This document shows positions 61,534 through 64,000 of a stretch of DNA of 64,000 bases, one piece after another; position 1 is the stretch's first letter; the number at the start of each line of letters is the position of its first letter. Under the pieces are notes generated by a model, which saw nothing but the letters and a program-made list of their open reading frames with translations, ran no database searches and was not told the origin of the DNA. Made by a program: the position numbers and the translations under genes. Source of the stretch: Flavobacterium lipolyticum (GTDB taxonomy: Bacteria > Bacteroidota > Bacteroidia > Flavobacteriales > Flavobacteriaceae); contig NZ_JAJJMN010000001.1 of assembly GCF_020905335.1 (NCBI RefSeq), positions 2,976,001 to 3,040,000 on the forward strand. The letters are read 5' to 3'.

Positions 61534-62034
61534 TCATAATCGTCCTATCTTAAAATAAGCCAGCTCTTCTTCATTTCTTATCAGATTATTTAATCGTTCA
61601 AATCCGGCTTTTTGCAGTACGTTTTGTGATCCGGTGTTATGGAGATCTGTTACGGCTACAACTTCTTTTGTATTTGTATTTGCAAAACTATATTGTGTTA
61701 TTGCTTTGCATACTTCTGTAGCAATACCTTTTCCCCAATATTCCCTACTGAGTACATACCCAATTTCTATTTGGGTTGTGTTATGTGTAAAAATACGAGC
61801 AACACACATTCCTATGAAATTATTATTTGTAGTGTCAAATATCGCCCATCGACTAAGATTTTTCTTTTCATAGTTTTCAAGCAATTCAGTAAACATTTCT
61901 ACATATCTTTCGGGTGAAGTATCAGGCAAGTATTGGGTAACTTGATTGTCTTTAAAAAGATTTAAAAATGTTTGTTGCTCTTGAGGTAAAAATTCGCGAA
62001 TAATAATTCTTGGGCTTTGATAAAGAGTAGACAT
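61534..62034 (-). CDS. GNAT-family N-acetyltransferase (RimJ/RimL-like)
   Basis: The 166-aa protein fits the GNAT fold: RIIIREFLPQEQQTFLNLF at the start, IGYVLSREYWGKGIATEVCK with the acetyl-CoA binding GKGIA loop, and a C-terminal SQNVLQKAGFERL. It would acetylate an amine, perhaps a protein N terminus or a small molecule. It is a single gene. Confidence 0.9.
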   Translation of the reverse strand: MSTLYQSPRIIIREFLPQEQQTFLNLFKDNQVTQYLPDTSPERYVEMFTELLENYEKKNLSRWAIFDTTNNNFIGMCVARIFTHNTTQIEIGYVLSREYWGKGIATEVCKAITQYSFANTNTKEVVAVTDLHNTGSQNVLQKAGFERLNNLIRNEEELAYFKIGRL

Positions 62035-62200
62035 TGGTTATATTTAAGATAAATAATTTAGAAGTTGTTTGCTAAAATTATGAGCAGATTTGTTTTTGTA
62101 CATACAGTCAAATTTACAGAAAATAAAGAGAGAAAACTTCTCGATTTTTAAAATGTTTAATGATTTTGCACAATCCCACTCTCCAAAAAGTTCCTTATGA

Positions 62201-62389
62201 GAAGCTGTACGAATGTCTCTGACTTCGCACCCGCAAAGTGATTAAGTTTTCTTGTAGAAGATGTAATTTGGAAATGACTATTAATACATAGAGAATTAAG
62301 AAAAGTCGGGAGACTTATACGGTTTAAGGTTTATGAGAACTAAAGTTAAAAACGCAAAGTCAGGAGACTTTGCGTAGCTGGTAATTTGG
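62201..62389. repeat. About 190-nt dispersed intergenic repeat, third copy
   Basis: gaatgtctctgacttcgcac, ccgcaaagtgattaagtttt and tgtagaagatgtaatttgga match the copy at 52366. It ends with a perfect 10-bp hairpin (ACGCAAAGTC-agga-GACTTTGCGT, 62352-62375). Confidence 0.75.
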
Positions 62390-62402
62390 TTAATTTAAAT
62401 AT

Positions 62403-62489
62403 GATTTTGTATTTGGAAGATTTGGTAAATCCGAAGAATAGGCTTAATTTAGTCCCAAACTCGCTGTAGTAGTGGGACGTTAGGCGACA
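62403..62489. repeat. Cassette-boundary repeat, copy X (attC-like right half)
   Basis: The block gattttgtatttggaagatt through tttagtcccaaac recurs at 63769-63856 (copy Z). Within it GTCCCA...TGGGAC is a perfect 6-bp inverted repeat, and the end (GTTAGGC, 62479-62485) matches the integron attC core GTTRRRY. A left GCATAAC-type half is missing. The next gene starts 22 nt later. Confidence 0.5.
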
Positions 62490-62506
62490 TTCACTTAAGA
62501 AAGAAA

Positions 62507-63115
62507 TTGGACAATTCAAACAAAAAATTAATAACTCCAGAAGAAGTTGAAGTAAATCAAGTTTTCTTTGAGAAATGTGCTTTAGAGTATCGAGAACTTG
62601 CTACCCAATTAATCTTTGAGTTAGAAGGGTTTTTAAAGATTGACATTTCAAATGAACTTCCCTATTTAGCTTTCGTCAAATATTGGCAGAAAAATGGACA
62701 AGGTGGAAAAATGAATAACTGGAAATTCTTTTTTCATGGTTTTCACTGTAGCTTTGAGAATGTTGTTACAAATCAATATATTGAAGTTCCTATTGTCTTT
62801 GGATTAGAATTTGGTGATCTAGACCCTTATTTCTTCACTCAATACATAAAATCGACTCCTGGATATTTTCCAATCCCACTAGTGATAAATGATAATTACA
62901 AAGATGGTAAAACAATACTAGAGACAATGTTATCCATTGGTAAGTTTGAGAAAATTAATTCAAACTGGCCAAATCATTATGGAACTGTAGTAAAAAATAG
63001 ACCGGATAAAGTTGAAATAATCACATTTGAAAACCCATTAGAAAAGTCAAACGATAAAATAAAAGTTGAAAAAAAAGGAAAATTTGATCTCTGGAAACTT
63101 TTAAAATTAAAATAA
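62507..63115 (+). CDS. DUF6896-like protein, cassette-borne
   Basis: The 202-aa protein starts at a TTG (62507) and has no signal peptide. The centre, FFHGFHCSFENVVTNQYIEV followed by FGLEFGDLDPYFFTQYIKST, resembles DUF6896, a family I associate with polymorphic-toxin immunity. The C-terminal stretch is basic. The gene fills the space between two boundary repeats (22 nt to the left repeat, 7 nt to the right one), as in gene cassettes. Confidence 0.6.
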   Translation: MDNSNKKLITPEEVEVNQVFFEKCALEYRELATQLIFELEGFLKIDISNELPYLAFVKYWQKNGQGGKMNNWKFFFHGFHCSFENVVTNQYIEVPIVFGLEFGDLDPYFFTQYIKSTPGYFPIPLVINDNYKDGKTILETMLSIGKFEKINSNWPNHYGTVVKNRPDKVEIITFENPLEKSNDKIKVEKKGKFDLWKLLKLK

Positions 63116-63121
63116 AACATT

Positions 63122-63253
63122 GTATAACAGTGTTTTAGTGCCTTGTCTTGTTTTGTTTTTCTTGGAAAATACCTAGTTCATTCCTATTTTCGACTTTCGT
63201 ATAATATTTTTTACTAAATTGTCGCTATGGCATGAAGCCGCGGAACGTTATGC
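63122..63253. repeat. Cassette-boundary repeat, copy Y (attC-like)
   Basis: The 132-nt element starts GTATAACAGTG, 7 nt after the DUF6896-like stop codon, and ends CGGAACGTTATGC (63247-63253 GTTATGC). The outer boxes GTATAAC and GTTATGC are near-complementary, and an inner TGCC/GGCA pair also matches. This is the geometry of an integron attC site, but the sequence is degenerate. Confidence 0.45.
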
Positions 63254-63719
63254 CTCAGTTAAAAAACCGAACTAAACCAAAACATTATAAATTAAGTTCA
63301 TTAAAAATATTGAAAGTACCTGCGTTAACTGACCACTAACGTAACAATTAATCAAAACCAGAGTAAGGCTTGTTGTTTTACTTTTGATTAATTGGTGAAT
63401 AACAAAGTGTTTATCGGAAACCGTAAAAGGTTGGTCGCTTACCGACAAAAAATAATCACATTTTATGTTGACAATTTTTGGAGTAAGCTTACTCCTGAGA
63501 GAAGTAAGGAAGTTTGTAAAGATTAAATTTGACATCACAATCAGATTTAAAAACTAACAAACCGAGCTGAAACTCTTAGGAGGAGTAAGCTCAATTTGAA
63601 CTTACACTAAAACTACTTTTAATATATTTCAAAGAACATTAAAAAATATTTTCTGCTTAATCAGTGTGGAAGCGAAACCGAAAATTGTAACCGAAAATAA
63701 TTGTAGCGAAATAACCGAA
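63254..63719. other. Space between boundary repeats Y and Z, no supported gene
   Basis: About 470 nt contain a perfect 16-nt palindrome (GGAGTAAGCTTACTCC, 63480-63495) with a partial copy near 63582. A minus-strand ORF of 88 codons (63272-63538) has no family features; it may be chance or a small unknown cassette gene. Confidence 0.4.
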
Positions 63720-63856
63720 GGCATAACAGCTACTACAGCGGATTAGGCTATAGGCTTTATGGAAAGTTGGTTTTGTATTTGGGATGATTTGGCAAATCCT
63801 AAAATAGGGTTTAATTTAGTCCCAAACCCGCTGTAGTACCAGAACGGTATGTGACA
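63720..63856. repeat. Cassette-boundary repeat, copy Z (attC-like)
   Basis: The left end reads GCATAAC (63721-63727), then TACTACAGCG; the right end has CGCTGTAGTA (63829-63838), the perfect 10-bp inverse, and ends CGGTATGTGACA. Length is about 137 nt. The right part repeats copy X over some 85 nt. This is the clearest of the three hairpins. Confidence 0.55.
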
Positions 63857-63916
63857 GTTAACCAAAAAACTGAGAATTCACAAAACTAACACAACCAAAA
63901 ACAATATAATTATTTT

Positions 63917-64000
63917 ATGAAAGCCAACTCAATATTTAAATTTAGTTTTATTATTTATCGTTTTATATTGATTGTAAGTATTCTACTTTTTATTATGGCA
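63917..64000 (+). CDS. N-terminal fragment of a membrane or exported protein (runs off the window)
   Basis: An ATG at 63917 opens 28 codons to the edge, with a short basic start (MKANSIFKFSF) and a hydrophobic stretch (RFILIVSILLFIMA). It is 60 nt after boundary repeat Z, so it may be the next cassette gene. No family can be assigned. Confidence 0.5.
   Translation, partial: MKANSIFKFSFIIYRFILIVSILLFIMA

Noticed and set aside
63272..63538. Minus-strand ORF of 88 codons between boundary repeats
   Set aside because: No family features and poor start context; mentioned only as a possible cassette gene, not called.

Overview
The window is AT-rich and reads as a member of Bacteroidota, most probably Flavobacterium or a close relative. 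Candidate promoters have the TTTG / TAnnTTTG form of this phylum, lipoproteins and Gln-cleaved signal peptides are common, purine-rich ribosome binding sites are mostly absent, and intergenic hairpins and dispersed repeats are abundant. I worked from the sequence alone; family names are recognised from motifs and gene order, not from searches.

About half of the window (1170-34060, all on the minus strand) is one extracellular contractile injection system (eCIS, the Afp/PVC class). In transcription order it encodes a DUF4255 cap/terminator protein, an unknown conserved protein, a 698-aa sheath, two tube proteins, a 52-aa DUF5908 protein, a LysM protein, a VgrG-like spike, a PAAR tip, a gp25-like protein, two large baseplate proteins, a 1152-aa PKD protein, a tape measure protein, then a cargo region, and finally the AAA+ ATPase. 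The cargo region (2528-14492) holds a nucleotidyltransferase-like protein, a DUF6734/glycosyltransferase-like protein and three DUF4157 proteins with a shared N-terminal leader. One of these ends in a NlpC/P60-like Cys/His domain and is followed by a lipoprotein. Another ends in an HNH-like nuclease signature and is followed by a protein with two SMI1/KNR4 (SUKH) domains. This looks like two effector-immunity pairs inside an eCIS operon.

The right half is mostly plus strand. It carries a ThDP 2-ketoacid decarboxylase with an FAD L-amino acid oxidase (34763-38519); a lipoprotein with a His/Asn-Cys domain and a small partner; an S41 peptidase; an HxlR-regulated redox group (LLM flavoenzyme, tautomerase, SDR without the usual catalytic Tyr); tRNA-Glu; a Crp/Fnr regulator followed by membrane proteins and an SRPBCC protein; an Lrp/AsnC regulator divergent from a PLP histidine decarboxylase; small hypothetical genes; and an M28 peptidase.

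From 55778 to 61349 there is a second unusual module: a long Hsp70 and a minimal GrpE-like protein, divergent from three tandem paralogous proteins with C-terminal membrane anchors. At least two of the paralogs have their own promoter. From about 62400 to the end, small genes are separated by imperfect inverted repeats of about 130 nt with GCATAAC/GTTATGC-type ends, which resembles an integron-like cassette array without a visible integrase. The intergenic space between 51.8 and 62.4 kb contains several copies of a Flavobacterium-type dispersed repeat.
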